Source: Miscanthus floridulus | Taxonomy: Eukaryota; Streptophyta; Magnoliopsida; Poales; Poaceae | NCBI RefSeq assembly: GCF_019320115.1 | Contig: NC_089598.1 | Coordinates: 86,815,560-86,879,559, forward strand | Direction of reading: 5' to 3' | Length of the DNA stretch: 64,000 nt | The notes under the pieces: generated by a model | Database searches by the model: none | What the model was told of the DNA's origin: nothing | What the model saw: only the letters and a program-made list of their open reading frames with translations | Shown here: one piece after another, positions 12,301-22,007 of the stretch | How positions within the stretch are numbered: position 1 is the first letter of the stretch | Layout of the letters: every line of letters begins with the position of its first letter | Made by a program: the position numbers and the translations under genes

Positions 12301-12810
12301 TAGACCTTTCGGGCTATTTAGTAAAATCTCTGGTCTAAGGGTTCGAATCATGTCATCTAAATCATCTTCAACTCCGACACGTGCTCCACCATCATTATTG
12401 GCACCACATTCGTCGTTACCATCCCAACCACCAGCATCACCACCTTGTTCATTGCCAAACTCAAAATCCATTCGTGCATCGAGCTCTGCTGAATATTGGG
12501 ACAGGGATTCTATGGTTTCGTCGTCGTATTCCTCCTCATCCTCGTCGTTAACAATAACCGTTTCACCATGATGAATCCACACTGTGTAGTCCTCAACAAA
12601 TCCTCGCATAATCAAATGTGATCTGATGATAGTCACATCTGTCCGTGCCATACGGTTCTTGCAATCTTTACAGGGGCAAATAATTGTATCCTTATTCTCT
12701 TTCAATGTCGTTGCATGCTTCGTTGCGGCTTCAATAAATTTATCCACCTCTTCACGGAAACCTGCCTTGAACCTTAACGAACCATACATCCAAGAGTTTC
12801 TGTACTCCAT
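9310..12810 (-). pseudogene. TNP2-like transposase of CACTA A, one frame with eight stop codons
   Basis: Start codon at 12808-12810. The protein would be about 1166 residues, a usual TNP2 length. The N-terminus is a transposase-associated domain (SWMYGSLRF, CPCKDCKNR), followed by a zinc-ribbon-like HACPNHCILFRG...CPRCG segment, the Transposase_21 core, a DUF4218 region (LPPAFFDIMPHLMIHMVHQI) and a DUF4216 region (QNSGVRIEA, LFRCRW). All pieces lie in one frame. Eight nonsense codons break it: 11827-11829, 11731-11733, 11665-11667, 11365-11367, 11287-11289, 11239-11241, 10795-10797 and 9715-9717. I find no frameshift. TNP2 catalyses CACTA excision and integration in the nucleus. The gene is dead as read, though comparison with element B shows what several stop positions once encoded (for example W at 9715, Q at 11287). 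Confidence 0.92.
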
Positions 12811-13552
12811 CTTTTACAACAACAACAAAACAAACATTAAATGACTACTTATTCAGATATATATAAAAATGAATCAAAGTAATAATTATTTGAGAATAAT
12901 TATATATACCTCAGATATATATGAATATAAATCTAATATAATTACATGAAGCATACAAACACACCATGGTAGAGAAAAATTAATTAATGGCCCATTTATC
13001 CATAAATAATTAAAATACATATTTATTGATTACAATAAACCATTTCAAAGACAACAATTAACAATAATTATACTTTACCCAATATCTTTCATACAAACCC
13101 TAGTCCAATTTTATCAAACATAAATTTACAAAAACGAAATTAATAAAAAAACCAAACCCTAGATCTAGATCACATGCACATGAAACATCCATAAAACTAA
13201 CTAATGGTTCACTAAAATCAAGAAACATGGACCAAATAAGGGTATGATCTTGTTCCCCTCCCTAATTTACCCTAGTACATTTAAAAGTTGGGTCTAATTT
13301 GCTCATAAATAGCTCAAGCACCATAGAAGAGAGAGAAAAACAAAACTCTAATTACTCATTAACCAACCATTAAAACTTCAAAAAAAGTTTGGAATAGCAT
13401 TTTCTTACCTTCTACAGCCTCTCCATCAAAGAATTTGAGACCAAAACATTCTCCCCTTAGTAGAGCAATTTTTGGGAGGTGCCCAAGGCCTCCCCACCTT
13501 TTTTTCACGAGTTAGAGTGAGTGATCCGAGGAGGAAGAAGGAGCTGCATCTG
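12811..13552 (-). other. 5' leader and first intron of the TNP2 gene of CACTA A
   Basis: Downstream of the TATA box a GC-balanced leader of about 110 bp ends at CTGTAGAAG followed by a GTAAGAAAA donor near 13408. An AT-rich intron then runs to about 12830, close to the ATG. No other gene is seen. Confidence 0.5.
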
Positions 13553-13560
13553 TTTTATAT
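13553..13560 (-). promoter_or_regulatory. TATA box of the TNP2 gene of CACTA A
   Basis: On the minus strand the sequence is CATATAAAACAG. It lies about 8 bp inside the right subterminal array and faces the TNP2 gene, the usual promoter position in En/Spm elements. Confidence 0.6.
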
Positions 13561-13567
13561 GGGGGGC

Positions 13568-13850
13568 ATTTGTAGGGGCGGCTGGTGATTGAGCCGCCCC
13601 TACAAATCGGTGCTATAAATACGGGGCCATTTATAGGGGCGGCTCAATCACCAGCCGTCCCTACAAATACTATTTCTAGGGGCGGCTGGTAATTGAGCCG
13701 CCCCTACAAATCAGACCCCATTTGTAGGGGCGGCTCGTAACACCAGCTGCCCCTGCTGTTCCGTTTGTAGGGGCGGCTGGTGTCTGGGCACCCTAGCACG
13801 CCACTATAGGGGCGGCTCCATCACCAGCCGCCCCTACAAAAAAATCGAAC
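13568..13850. repeat. Right subterminal repeat array of CACTA A
   Basis: Repeated inverted pairs of TTTGTAGGGGCGGCT-type units with short spacers mirror the left array at 644-985. It also borders the TNP2 promoter. Confidence 0.85.
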
Positions 13851-14011
13851 CGTTGCTAAAAATCGTTTTCTACGTAGTGTAACGAAAACAATCATTGTTT
13901 TACGGAAGTTCATCAAGAACCACAGGATGTAATTTCCGGAATTCCAACTTGATCTACTGAAATTTGTGATAACTGCACTGAAATGCATCGAAACATCAAA
14001 AACTCACATAC

Positions 14012-14116
14012 CTAATCATGTCCAACCATACAGCCTAGCCGCAATCCAATCACGTATGCCAATATCGTTATCGGCAGTTGCCTCTAGCCAATCTGCTGCT
14101 TCACTATTTTGTTCAT
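14012..14116 (-). pseudogene. Exon-like segment A of an unrecognised host gene
   Basis: On the minus strand a TTGTTGGGCAG acceptor precedes 14116 and a strong GTATGTGAG donor follows 14012. Between them one frame reads EQNSEAADWLEATADNDIG and then DWIAARLYGWT before a TGA. The end joins in phase with segment 434-573 on the far side of CACTA A. The family is not recognised. The segment suggests that element A landed in an intron of a gene read leftwards. Confidence 0.3.
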
Positions 14117-14862
14117 CTGCCCAACAAAGGTACGTGCCTCTAGTGGCCTCCATCTATATAGGTATTTATATATAGAATATCATATGATATGATAGGATAG
14201 GATGGGGTACTGCTTTAAATATATCATATGAGAAGTCTTTCCTCTCCCCCACATTCTCTCATGTCAATTTTAATTTTTTCTTCAATTTAAGGACCCTTGA
14301 TTTTCATCCATTTAATAGTTTGATCTATTTAGAATTTCTCTTGGTGTTCGATTGCCTATGCAATTAACTTCTTGGTTCATCATCAAAACCAAGATTTTCT
14401 TTCATCCTTTAAAATTTTCTTCTTTAGTGATTCTTGAGGTGTTTTGACAATTACATTTTAAGAATTTTTATAGGTACTGAGTGTCATGCATAGTTAATTT
14501 GTATTATTTTCTTCGCTTTTTAATTTTAATATGTTTTAAGGGCATGTGTGATTCGAGGGCTAACAGTTAGCCCCTAACTTTAGATGCCAAATTGAAGAGC
14601 TAAATGTGGGCTAATTATGGGCTAATAAGAGCTAATGGGGACCAATTTGTGGTTAGATTCTATTAGCCTTTATTAGTCCATTTAATTTTTAGCCTTAGGA
14701 TCCAAACAGACTCTAAATTTAAATTAAACTATGTAAATATCCTTTTACTTAAGAGAAATGTTTCTTTGACTAGCTAATTACTATTGACAAACATTGGGAT
14801 TGCCCATAAAAAAGACATTGAGATAGCGTATAATCAACACAATGTTGTTTGTTTATCTACTT
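14117..14862. other. Host intergenic DNA with a possible MITE
   Basis: No gene is seen. A possible MITE at about 14540-14712 has GCATGTGTGATTCGAGGGCTAA at its left and, inverted at its right, CTGTTTGGATCCTAAGGCTAA. The rest is AT-rich. The duplicated block begins at 14839. Confidence 0.35.
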
Positions 14863-15168
14863 CTAGGTTAGCTTGGTAGAGCTCTTCCTACTTCAGATTT
14901 TCTTGGAAGCTAATTCTCGGTGACAAAGTGATTCTCTGATTGAAATTGATTTTCTATAATTCTCTACAATAAACTCTGTGCATATAGTGATTATGTGCGT
15001 GATCTGAATTAGGAGAAATTATTTTTCAGCTCTCAGCTCCTAGTTCATTTTAGAGAACCATCTCACAGAACCAACAAAGAATTACTTCACAGTAAAAATA
15101 TGTTTGATAGAGCTTCTACTGAAATCAACCTGCAAGCTGCTCTTGGAGCTTTGCCAAACTAGCCCTCT
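14863..15168. mobile_element. MITE-like foldback element, copy 1
   Basis: Imperfect inverted ends GGTTAGCTTGGTAGAGCTC and, at the right, GGAGCTTTGCCAAACTAGCC frame about 300 bp of non-coding DNA. The same unit recurs at about 25443-25744 in the second copy of the block. The superfamily is not settled. Confidence 0.4.
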
Positions 15169-15293
15169 GTACCTGAATCTACATGCCCCCACTGCTTTTG
15201 TAAATCGAAATCAAGGGTCGGATATCTGCAGCCTGATCTTTTTCTTAACAACCACATGATTAGTCTATCGTCACTTATCACTACCGGAGGCGG

Positions 15294-15860
15294 CTTCTTT
15301 GCCGAGTGCCTGAGGCATTCGGCAAAGGGCGCTCGGTAAACAGTTTATCGGTAAAGACCTCTTTGCCGAGTGTACTTTATCGGGCACTCGGCAAAGAAAA
15401 GTGGCCATGACGGCGGCTTTGCCGAGTGTCAAGGTCAAGCACTCGGCAAAGGTACCCACTTTGCCGAGCGCCGTTGAAAGCTCTAGTTTGGTTTTGGTGA
15501 ATTGATGAAACCCTAAGTGCTAACCTAGTTTATCAAGTGATCATGAGATAGGTAGCACATTTCAAGTGTGGAATGTGCTACCTATCTAGCCATTAGGACC
15601 TTTCACCCCCTCTAGCCATTAGGACCTTTCAGCCGTTGACTTAGACACTCGGCAAAGGTGGCCACTGTGCCGAGTGCCGCCGACAAGACACTCGGCAAAT
15701 AGGCGACCTTTGCCGAGTGCCTGGCCCGTGGCACTCGGCAAATCTGTGATGTTTGCCGAGTGCAATGGCCATTGCACTCGGCAAAGCATGTTCCCAGGTA
15801 GTTCCCAGGTAGTCACTTTACCGAGTGTCATGGCCATTGCACTCGGCAAAGTGACTGAAA
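15294..15860. repeat. Left subterminal array of CACTA C (TTTGCCGAGTG)
   Basis: About a dozen copies of TTTGCCGAGTG in alternating orientation, in a pattern of inverted pairs. The array is interrupted by the LTR-like insertion at 15475-15631. Confidence 0.85.
15475..15631 (-). mobile_element. 157-bp mini LTR-like element with 5-bp TSD
   Basis: It starts TGAAAGCTCTAG and ends AGGACCTTTCA. The target duplication GCCGT lies at 15470-15474 and 15632-15636. It is a heavily shortened, inverse-oriented relative of the solo LTR at 59686-61620: its reverse complement shares both that LTR's first bases (TGAAAGGTCCTAATGGCTAG) and its last roughly 110 bases (TGATCACTTGATAAACTAGG to CCAAACTAGAGC). About 1.8 kb of the middle is missing. 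TAGCCATTAGGACCTTTCA occurs twice in it. It is a derivative of a Sirevirus-like LTR, either a solo LTR of a deleted family or a small mobile unit. Confidence 0.85.
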
Positions 15861-16098
15861 ACAGCCTTTTTATTTGTTTTTTACATCCCATCCAAACAAA
15901 CAGAAGATATATATAACAAACATCACCAACATCACATATATATCATCAACAACACATATATATCACCAACACCACATATATATCACAAACGTCACATGTC
16001 TCACAATGTATCACAAATAAGTTCACAAGTAATCCAAGTGCTCCATCATCTTCAACCACAATTGCAAATAGAAGTACCATTAAGAACCACAAGTATCA
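15861..16098. other. 3' flank of the TNPA-like gene in CACTA C
   Basis: Non-coding, with a short CATCACATATATATCA-type microsatellite at 15920-15990. On the minus strand this follows the stop codon at 16099-16101. Confidence 0.5.
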
Positions 16099-17990
16099 TC
16101 ACTGATTTGGTGAAGGATTCGCTGAAGCATGAGGACCGTTCGATGCCACCGATTGATTCTGCACAAAGAAGAAGAGATTGCATGTGTGAGACAAGATAAA
16201 TATATACCATACATGAATAAAACTTTCATACTCTACTAGGTTTGACCGTAAGCATGAACATACAAACTAAAACATTTATACTCATAGGAGTAGAATATTG
16301 AGGAGGTGGAGGTGGAGGTGGAGGTGGAGCGAATAGCGAAGGTGGCAGAACTACACCCGTAGCGGCGCCAAGACTTTGCATCTACTGAAGAATCTCCGCC
16401 ATCCTCCGCTACTCGGCCTCCCGCTCGGCCTCCACCCTCTCCATCTTTGCCTGCATCTGCTCTCGTATCCTCCTCTCTTGTTCCAGCTGGGCCTACAATA
16501 TATTCACCCCAATGTTACAATAATGCAAAGAAAAGGTATGAAAAAACCAATGAACGACGAATAAACTAGGAATAACCTCGAGTGCTTCCACCCAGTGGTG
16601 TGAAGTGTCCTACCGAGGTCATATGGCTGGGCTCCTGCTCGTGCTGCTTGCTTGAATATGGGAGAGACTGGGAGTAGCGGCCGAGTCGATTGCGCCGTCG
16701 CCAATAAAGTACCGCCCATGCTTCTTGCCTCCTCCCACCCTCATGATGACTTCTCCATCAAGGTCCTCGGTGCTTGGATCGTACTGTGGTCCATGGACCT
16801 CCCTTGCCATCGATGTGTACTCACTGAGGCGGTTGTGGATGGTCGCATTGCTGTACGCCTCGGGCCCGTCCTCCGGGTTGTAGTCGACATCGGACGTCGC
16901 CTTGCCCTTGTGGGCCATAGCAAATGCCTTGAAGATGGAGCAAGGCTGGCCACCATGTGACGCCGACTGTGAGAAAAACAGCAAGATGATTAGAAATCAT
17001 GCAGAATTGAGCGTTAGAATAAATAAATAAATTCGCGTACCCATGTTTCTGCGTATCCGCTAAGGCTGCGGCTGCCTTGATGGTGTGCTACACCTGGCAT
17101 CATTAAACGCCGCTTCCGGCACAAGTTGTGCGTCTCCTCCCACTCGCGTGAGCACCACTTGTCCACCATCTGTTCCTAGCACTGGGGATGCGCGGCGCAC
17201 CAATAAGGAATCATCTATAGGCCATCAAGTACATGACATATCAGAAGATGAAATTAAGCCCACTTAATCTCAAAAGGAATCAGTATTAATGTTCTGTATT
17301 TACCTGCAGGTACTGGTCCTGGGTCAGCGTCATGCTCCTTGCGTCCCTTTTGGTGACCTTCGTTCCAAGGACGGTCCCATGGTAAGTTACGACGGCCTGG
17401 ATGCGCGCCTCGTAATGCATGTCCACGACGAGTTTTTTACAGCATTTGGTAGCCACCGTATCCGCCCTGGCCTCATGTCCGTCCTAGCATCTAAAGAAAT
17501 CCTGCATACAAACACGATATATCCATTCATTATTTCAAGAATGTCCAATGAATGCGATGTATTGAGTAATGTAGTGCAAGGAGGACTTACCCACAGCTCT
17601 TGCTTCACCCGCTCCGCCTTGTTGTTGAATACCCTACGAGCCCGATCTGCAGCATCGGAGGCGGCGGCGTAGTGGTCAAACGAGTAGGCCGGCACCGTCA
17701 CTCTGGCGTACTCAACCAGGCCAGTGAAGTGCTCCTTGCACAGAAGACCGAGGATGCCATTGACTTGGCGTGTGTGCAGGCAGACCCGTAGTGGCGAGGA
17801 AGGCGATAGGGGTCACCGAGGTACTCTGGCTCCGCTCCGACGGGCTCTTCTCTATAAAAAAAGAAACATAAAACTGTCAATACAAAATTTCTGCAGTACC
17901 TCCCCTGCACGGTGAGGTTTCCAAAACCTACAAGAAAACCAATGGCACGATGACCGACATGCACATATATATGAACGGCACGATGGCCGA
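16099..17990 (-). pseudogene. TNPA-like (Transposase_24 type) gene of CACTA C, degenerate
   Basis: Minus-strand exons can be followed with plausible GT-AG junctions. One, around 17850-17590, reads VTVPAYSFDHYAAAS and ends at GTAAGTCC. One, around 17500-17320, reads VVDMHYEARIQAVVTYHG. One, around 17210-17040, reads MMPGVAHHQGSRSLSGYAET and ends GTACGCG. One, around 16965-16575, reads SHGGQPCSIFKAFAMAHKGK and YTSMAREVHGP. One, around 16495-16290, is a Gln/Glu-rich coiled-coil segment followed by a run of about nine prolines. The last, 16160-16099, ends NPSPNQ. A frameshift near 17740 and several stops (TAG for a Trp or Gln codon) break it. The class accompanies TNP2 in grass CACTA elements and probably binds the subterminal motif. 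No TNP2 partner is present in this element. Confidence 0.75.
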
Positions 17991-18590
17991 CATGCACAAG
18001 ATTATGTAAGGAACACCTAGCAACGTAATCAGGATAAGCAAGGATCAGGGATTACAAATTCAGGATCTGTATCCCATTACTAATATATTCCATAAGCTAT
18101 ATTAATTTATGACAAACATCAATCCATGCATCCAAAATTCCATCCATGCTAAACCTCAGATTTGCAACTATGCACCAAAACCAGCGTCCATGAAGGCATC
18201 CTAACCAGGACATCTTAATCTATTCATGCATCCACATCCATTAGGCGGAGACGGCATAGGGGCACACCACTGTAGAATGGCGACCGAGATGGACGGATGC
18301 GGGTTGCCGTTGCTGCGGGGCCGCGCCGCACCCCGACGACGTTGCTACGGCGCCGCTGCAGGAGCGTGCGAGGGCGAAGGCGATGTTGCTTCGGCGGCCT
18401 CCTTCTCTTCCTCCTTCTTCCTCCTCTCCTCCTCTCCTCCTCCTCCTCTCTTTCTCCTCCTCCTCCAGCGGCGCGGCGCGAGGGGCGGCGCTGGCGTGGG
18501 CGCGTGGGCTCGCGGGCAGCGGCGGCGCCAGCGCTGGCGGCGTGGGCGCGGGCGAGGGCGTGTGTGCGGGCCGGCCCTGCGGCGGGGTTA
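17991..18590 (-). other. Leader region of the CACTA C gene
   Basis: 18241-18590 is very GC-rich and exon-like with no recognisable domain; it fits a first exon on the minus strand. A TATA-like ATTTAACC lies at 18587-18594 in the right orientation and about 5-8 bp from the internal repeat array. 17991-18240 shows nothing specific. Confidence 0.4.
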
Positions 18591-18598
18591 AATCTTCC

Positions 18599-18915
18599 TT
18601 TGCCAAGTGCCCCCGATTTGGCACTCGGCCAAAGTTTTTTAAATTTTTTTTACTTCTTTGCCGAGTGCCACCTGCCCTGGCACTCGGCAAAGAGGGTTTT
18701 TTTAAAAAAAAATCTTTGCCGAGTGGCCCCGATCTGGCACTCAACAAAGTATTTTTTAATTTTTTAAAATTGTTTGCCGAGTACCGACCGGACTGGCACT
18801 CGCAAAGATGGGGTTTTTTAAAAATTTTAAAAAATTTTGTCGAGTGCCAGCCGTCCTGACACTCGGCAAAGAGGCTCCTTTGCCGAGTGTCATTTTTTGA
18901 CACTCGGCAAACCAT
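18599..18915. repeat. Internal TTTGCCGAGTG array of CACTA C
   Basis: Inverted pairs of the subterminal motif are separated by poly-T/A spacers. The array sits upstream of the presumed promoter of the TNPA-like gene, the same place as the internal palindromes of elements A and B. Confidence 0.8.
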
Positions 18916-19881
18916 ATTTTTTTCACTTTTGACCTCCAAACTTTTTCTGTAGTCCTCATACAATACCTGATACGGAACAATGTGGCACATTTCTCTGACT
19001 TTTTCTATATTTCTTTACTTTATTTCATTTAATTGAATTTTCTTAGATAATTCAAATTATAACTGCTAGTCATTCGAATAATGAAAAAAATAAATGGAAA
19101 AATGATATTCATGTTATTTAGTATAATGTGAGGCCGTATTCAGGAATAGACCACCAATTTCGAACATCTTGTTCACGAAACATGACCATGAACTTGGGGT
19201 CGAGTTGTTTTTAAATTCTATAAAAAGCAAACAAAGTCCGAAAATCATGAAACTTGTCAAAATGTCAAGATATCAAATGTGGAGGCTGTGATAAAAAATT
19301 GAAGAGGTTTCACACAAGTTTATCACGTACGATGCTTAACACCTCATCGGCCTCTTTACGAAATCATGAAACTTCTTCGGAGATTCTTCGGTTTGCAAGC
19401 ATCGTACGTCATAACTTGCGCGAAACCTTCTCAATTTTTTATCACAGCCTCCACATATTATATCATGACATCTTGACAAGTTTCATGATTTTCGGACTTC
19501 GTTTGCTTTTTATAGAATTTAAAAACAACTCGACCGCAAGTTCGTGGTCATGTTTCGTAAACAAGATGTTCAAAATTGGTGGTATGTTCCTAGATACGGC
19601 CTCACATTATACTAAATAACATTAATATCATTTTTCCATTCATTTTTTTTCATTATTCGAATGACTAGTAGTTATAATTTGAATTATCCAAGAAAATTCA
19701 ATTAAATGAAATAAATTAAAGAAATATAGAAAAAAGTCCGAGAAATGTGCCACGTTAGAACATGGAGTACCAGGTATTGTATGAGGACCGTAGAAAAAGT
19801 TTGAAGGTCAAAAGTAAAAAAAAATGATTTGCCGAGTATAAAAAAATGACACTCGGCAAATGAGCCTCTTTGCCGAGTGTC
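18858..19881. repeat. 1-kb inverted repeat (hairpin) inside CACTA C
   Basis: Two arms of about 480 nt (18858-19337 and 19397-19881) are reverse complements with few mismatches. They are separated by a loop of about 60 nt. The arms include subterminal motifs at their outer ends and unrelated AT-rich sequence inside. The left arm reads GCTGTGATAAAAAATTGA where the right reads TCAATTTTTTATCACAGC. A transcript would fold into a long double-stranded RNA; I see no evidence that it is transcribed. Confidence 0.93.
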
Positions 19882-20184
19882 AGGATAAGACACTCGGCAA
19901 ATGATTAACGGCGCCTGCCGGCCGTTAACGGATGCGGCCCTTTGCCGAGTGTCAAGCCGTCCTGACACTCCAAACCACTCCTTTGCCGAGTGTTATTGTT
20001 TGCCAAGTGTTATTGTTTGCTGAGTGCTTGCTGGGCACTCGGCAAACCACCTCTTTGCCGAGTGCCAATTGTTTGCTGGGTGCTTTATCTCTGACACTTG
20101 GCAAACAGCCTCTTTGTCGAGTGCTCGATAAAAAGCGCTCGGTAAAGTTTGGGACACTCGGCAAAGAAGCCGTCTCCGGTAGTG
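19826..20184. repeat. Right subterminal array of CACTA C
   Basis: TTTGCCGAGTG and CACTCGGCAAA units in inverted pairs, mirroring the left array, ending at the CTCCGGTAGTG terminus. Confidence 0.85.
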
Positions 20185-20338
20185 TATATTAGGTATAAAC
20201 TAGCTTGTAGAAGACTGGTGCAGGAGATATTTGAAGATATTTATGATAACTGTAACACATTGGAAGCCATCTTTCCCTGATCCGTAAAAAGGGAAAAACA
20301 GACAATACACAGCATGCATCAATCTCTGCTCAGAAACC

Positions 20339-20347
20339 CTATAAAAG
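20339..20347 (+). promoter_or_regulatory. TATA box of P450 copy 1
   Basis: CTATAAAAG lies about 80 bp upstream of the start codon at 20426 and is conserved in copy 2 (26011-26018). Confidence 0.6.
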
Positions 20348-20425
20348 CTAGTGGTTAGTGGGTTACAAATACAAATATAGCAGATGCGCCACCAACAACA
20401 CAATTCACTTTATCTCATCTCAACA

Positions 20426-22007
20426 ATGGCAATGTTCCTACTCCTCTCTGGAATTATTCTCCTTCCTCTCTTACTGCTGGTAACCACCTCCAAGAATCGC
20501 AAGCCATACTGCAATGGAAACTCGCTCCCTCCTTCACCATGGCCATGTCTCCCGCTCATAGGCAATCTCTTCTTCCACCCTCCCACTATCACCTCCCTCA
20601 CTGAGGTTCTTCGTCGTCTCCACGCTGCTCATGGACCGGTCGTCTCCCTCTGGGTCGGCAGCAAGCCAGCCATATTCATCTCCTGCCATGATCTCGCGCA
20701 CCGCGCCGTCGTGCACATGGGCACCACCTTCGCGCACCGCCCGACATCATGGTACAGCGGACTGAACAGCCATGGTGTGAACAGCGCCACCTACGGCAGC
20801 CGCTGGGGCCTCCTCCGCCGCCAGAACCTCAGCCCGTACCTCGGGGCAGCGCATGTCAAGGATGTGCTCCGGTCGTCCGGCGATAGGCTCGTCAAGGTCC
20901 TCGAGTCGGCAGCAGCAGGGGAGGACGGCGGCGGTGGTGTCGTTGTCCCATTGGAGACGTTCCGGCATGACGTCTTCGGCTTCTTCGCCACGCTTTGCTT
21001 CGGCGACGGGGTCGAGGAAGACATGGTCGGACGTCTGCGAGACCTGCATGCCGAGATCATACCGCTCATCGTTGAGCTAGACGCGTGCCTGCATTCCTCC
21101 AGGTCGTATGCTATTTTCCCAGGTGGCGGAAGCTCTTGAACGCTCAAAGGAGGCACCATGTTCTCGTGACCACTATCATCAGTGCTTGCCGAACAAGGAG
21201 AGAGGAGGCTGTTGGACATGACGCAGCAGACCCTCGATGCTACGTGGATACCCTTCTAGGGCGTGAACTAGGAGAAGATAAGATGGTGAGCCTGTGCTGG
21301 GAGTACATGAACGCCGCGGTAAAGACCACGACAACGGCACTCGAGTGAATCATGGCACGCCTTGTCCTCCATCAGGTAACAAAGTAACAAACGTCTACTG
21401 AAAAGATAGAAGATGTCATTTTGATTATGCATGATACAAGCATCTTCGTTCCAATAGGACATCCAGCAAAAGCTGCGAAACGACATCGCTAGGCGAGCCA
21501 GCGGCAACCACCACATGACATGTGGTGAGCAGCAGAGGCCATTCGTGGAGGCCGTAGTGCTCGAAGCCCTTCGTCTTCACCCGCCGGCGCACTACCTCTT
21601 GGCACACACCACGGACAAGGACGTCTCCCTTGACAGATGGCTATCATTGGGCGGGATGCAGCTTCGTGGACTGACCCCGACGTGTTCAGGCCTGAGCGGT
21701 TCATGGAAGGTGGAGAAGGCTCCGGCGTCCATTGTACCAGCGGTGGCAGCAGCAGACCGGAGACGATGAAGATGATACCCTTTGGTGCCGGGCGGAGGGC
21801 GTGTCCAGGCGCTGCGGTTGCTATGACGGTGTTGCAGTCGTTTGTTGAGGATCTGGTCATGCGGTTCGAGTGGAAACGGGCTACAGCTGGTGCCGTGGGA
21901 GAATCTCTCGACATGACAGAGAAACTCGGGAGATTATAACCGAGATGAAGGTGCCATTACAAACTCACTTGGTTGTCAGACAAAATTGGGTTGGCTCAAA
22001 TATATAA
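20426..22007 (+). pseudogene. Cytochrome P450 pseudogene, copy 1 (CYP89-like, A-type)
   Basis: The start is MAMFLLLSGII, a hydrophobic ER anchor followed by the Pro-rich hinge PPSPWPCLPLIGN. Exon 1 runs to 21375 and ends at a GTAACA donor; exon 2 begins at 21458. The K-helix ExxR motif is in VLEALRLHPP and the heme-binding loop is PFGAGRRACPG with its Cys. Layout and motifs resemble the CYP89 branch of the CYP71 clan. Defects: a one-base loss near 21120, so the frame switches from SSRSYAIF to RWRKLLN; TGA for Trp after TTTALE (21346-21348); a 37-bp deletion near 21637 removing the strand before the AIIGRD segment; and a frameshift near 21935 before a tail reading ITEMKVPLQTHLVV. The first, second and fourth defects are shared with copy 2. 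P450s are ER-bound monooxygenases; this one cannot be made. Confidence 0.88.

Larger units (their letters stand above)
634..13879 (-). mobile_element. CACTA (En/Spm) element A, 13.2 kb, complete ends, broken genes
   Basis: The left end is CACTACGTCAAAAAG and the right end is the inverse of CACTACGTAGAAAAC. A 3-bp target duplication TAA flanks it (631-633 and 13880-13882), as expected for CACTA transposons. Both termini carry arrays of inverted copies of a TTTGTAGGGGCGGCT motif. Two genes run on the minus strand: a TNP2-type transposase near the right end and a TNPA/Ulp1-type gene towards the left. Both are interrupted by stops, so the element could move only with help from a relative. A further copy of the terminal palindrome sits inside the element at 8179-8218, next to the second promoter. 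Confidence 0.93.
15279..20184 (-). mobile_element. CACTA element C, non-autonomous, 4.9 kb
   Basis: The ends are CACTACCGGAGGCGGCTTC and the inverse of CACTACCGGAGACGGCTTC. The 3-bp target duplication TAT lies at 15276-15278 and 20185-20187. The duplicated block provides the unoccupied site at 25850-25870 (CACTTATATT with a single TAT). Subterminal arrays use TTTGCCGAGTG. The element retains part of a TNPA-like gene on the minus strand, but no TNP2, so it depends on another element. It contains a 1-kb inverted repeat and a 157-bp LTR-like insertion. Confidence 0.95.

Noticed and set aside
11948..12571. Plus-strand Ser-rich frame of 207 codons
   Set aside because: Antisense shadow of the TNP2 N-terminal region, created by its acidic Asp/Glu codons.
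9715..12810. Stop codons of TNP2 read as exon borders
   Set aside because: The pieces continue in the same frame across each stop with conserved residues on both sides, and no GT-AG pairs are needed, so nonsense mutation is the simpler explanation.
18241..18990. Overlapping long frames on both strands
   Set aside because: GC-rich leader sequence and subterminal repeats; no conserved motifs.
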